A stretch of DNA of 6,318 nucleotides from assembly GCA_937897625.1 (NCBI GenBank), contig CALCNZ010000165.1:1-6318 (forward strand). Direction: 5' to 3'. Below, piece by piece: positions 6,057 to 6,318 of this stretch. The notes beneath the pieces were generated by a model that saw only the letters and a program-made list of their open reading frames with translations, did no database searches and was not told the DNA's origin. The stretch comes from an uncultured Flavobacteriales bacterium. Lineage in GTDB: Bacteria; Bacteroidota; Bacteroidia; Flavobacteriales_D; Sanyastnellaceae. How positions within the stretch are numbered: the first letter of the stretch is position 1; each line of letters starts with the position of its first letter. The position numbers and the translations under genes are program-made.

Positions 6057-6085
6057 TTTGAAGCAAAATTAAGCGAGTATATTTG
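6057..6085 (+). promoter_or_regulatory. Putative Bacteroidota-type promoter of the methyltransferase gene
   Basis: TTTG at 6057-6060 and TATATTTG at 6078-6085 are separated by 17 bases, a full match to the Bacteroidota consensus. The box ends 16 bases before the ATG at 6102, leaving a short leader with no Shine-Dalgarno sequence. It overlaps the divergent minus-strand promoter region. Confidence 0.6.
6064..6071 (-). promoter_or_regulatory. Putative -7 box of the SiaC-like gene
   Basis: Read on the minus strand, 6071-6064 is TAATTTTG, a full match to TAnnTTTG, and lies 27 bases before the ATG at 6036. No exact TTG is found 17-23 bases upstream, only TTTTCG. A second candidate, TATCTTG (6048-6042), lies five bases from the ATG and resembles the box of the lipoprotein gene with one T missing. 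Confidence 0.4.
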
Positions 6086-6101
6086 TTTTCGAAAATTAGT
6101 T

Positions 6102-6318
6102 ATGGATAACACCAAGGAGTGGTTTGCATCGTGGTTCGATTCTCCCTTTTACCGCGAATTATATGCACACAGATCAGGAGAAGAAGCCAGAGCTTTTATT
6201 TTGCGGTTGATTGAAAAATTACAACTGCCCTTTCGTGCAAGGGTATTGGATGTGTGTTGTGGGAATGGGAGGCACAGTGCAGTTTTTAGCGAGAATTTAT
6301 TTCATGTGGTTGGAATAG
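6102..6318 (+). CDS. Class I SAM-dependent methyltransferase, N-terminal part
   Basis: The frame opens at ATG 6102 and runs off the right edge after 72 full codons. The N-terminus WFASWFDSPFYRELYAHR (7-24) is typical of a Bacteroidota methyltransferase group beginning with a W-F-x-x-W-F-D-S-P motif. Motif I, which holds the SAM, is VLDVCCGNGRHS (48-59), with Asp50 and the glycines 54 and 56 in place. The last visible residues VVGI lead to a codon starting with G, consistent with the acidic residue (D or E) that normally ends the second strand and binds the SAM ribose. The substrate cannot be told from this fragment. Its promoter is shared back-to-back with the SiaC-like gene. Confidence 0.85.
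   Translation, partial: MDNTKEWFASWFDSPFYRELYAHRSGEEARAFILRLIEKLQLPFRARVLDVCCGNGRHSAVFSENLFHVVGI

Overview
The window looks like chromosomal DNA of a member of the Bacteroidota, probably a Flavobacteriales-type organism. Three things point there. The gene families fit: a beta-helix lipoprotein with an FDTVFTT-type N-terminal domain, a giant TerB-like/ABCG-type transporter, and a SiaC/DUF1987 protein. The putative promoters have Bacteroidota form (TTG, 17-23 bases, TAnnTTTG). The start codons lack Shine-Dalgarno sequences. This assignment is inferred from family knowledge, not from a database search.

Layout, left to right. Bases 1-353 hold the 3' part of an unrecognised AT-rich gene. Bases 354-734 are intergenic and contain the first array of tandem mini-hairpins (510-684), followed by a likely promoter immediately before the next gene. 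Bases 735-2225 encode a secreted right-handed beta-helix lipoprotein. Bases 2215-2611 are a second hairpin region. Its first palindrome spans the lipoprotein stop codon. The region has two halves of opposite polarity (2215-2387 and 2429-2611) separated by a 41-base AT-rich spacer. Bases 2690-5716 encode a 1008-residue fused ABC transporter. It overlaps by 46 bases, tail to tail, with a minus-strand SiaC-like phosphoprotein gene (6036-5671). A 65-base divergent promoter region follows, and then the 5' end of a class I methyltransferase gene (6102 to the window edge).

The genes do not form an obvious pathway. The lipoprotein and the transporter are both envelope proteins, but the two hairpin regions separate them. 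The SiaC-like protein suggests a phosphorylation-controlled signalling module whose kinase and phosphatase partners are not in this window.

The most unusual content is non-coding. About 35 consecutive short palindromes (stems of 4-9 bp, usually 3-base loops) are joined by linkers of strictly constant length. Stem sequences vary, but both arms change together, so complementarity is kept. I do not recognise this as a named repeat family. It could be a structured RNA or DNA element, a mobile or repeat element related in style to REP sequences, or the product of template-switch palindrome correction. The sequence alone cannot decide between these.
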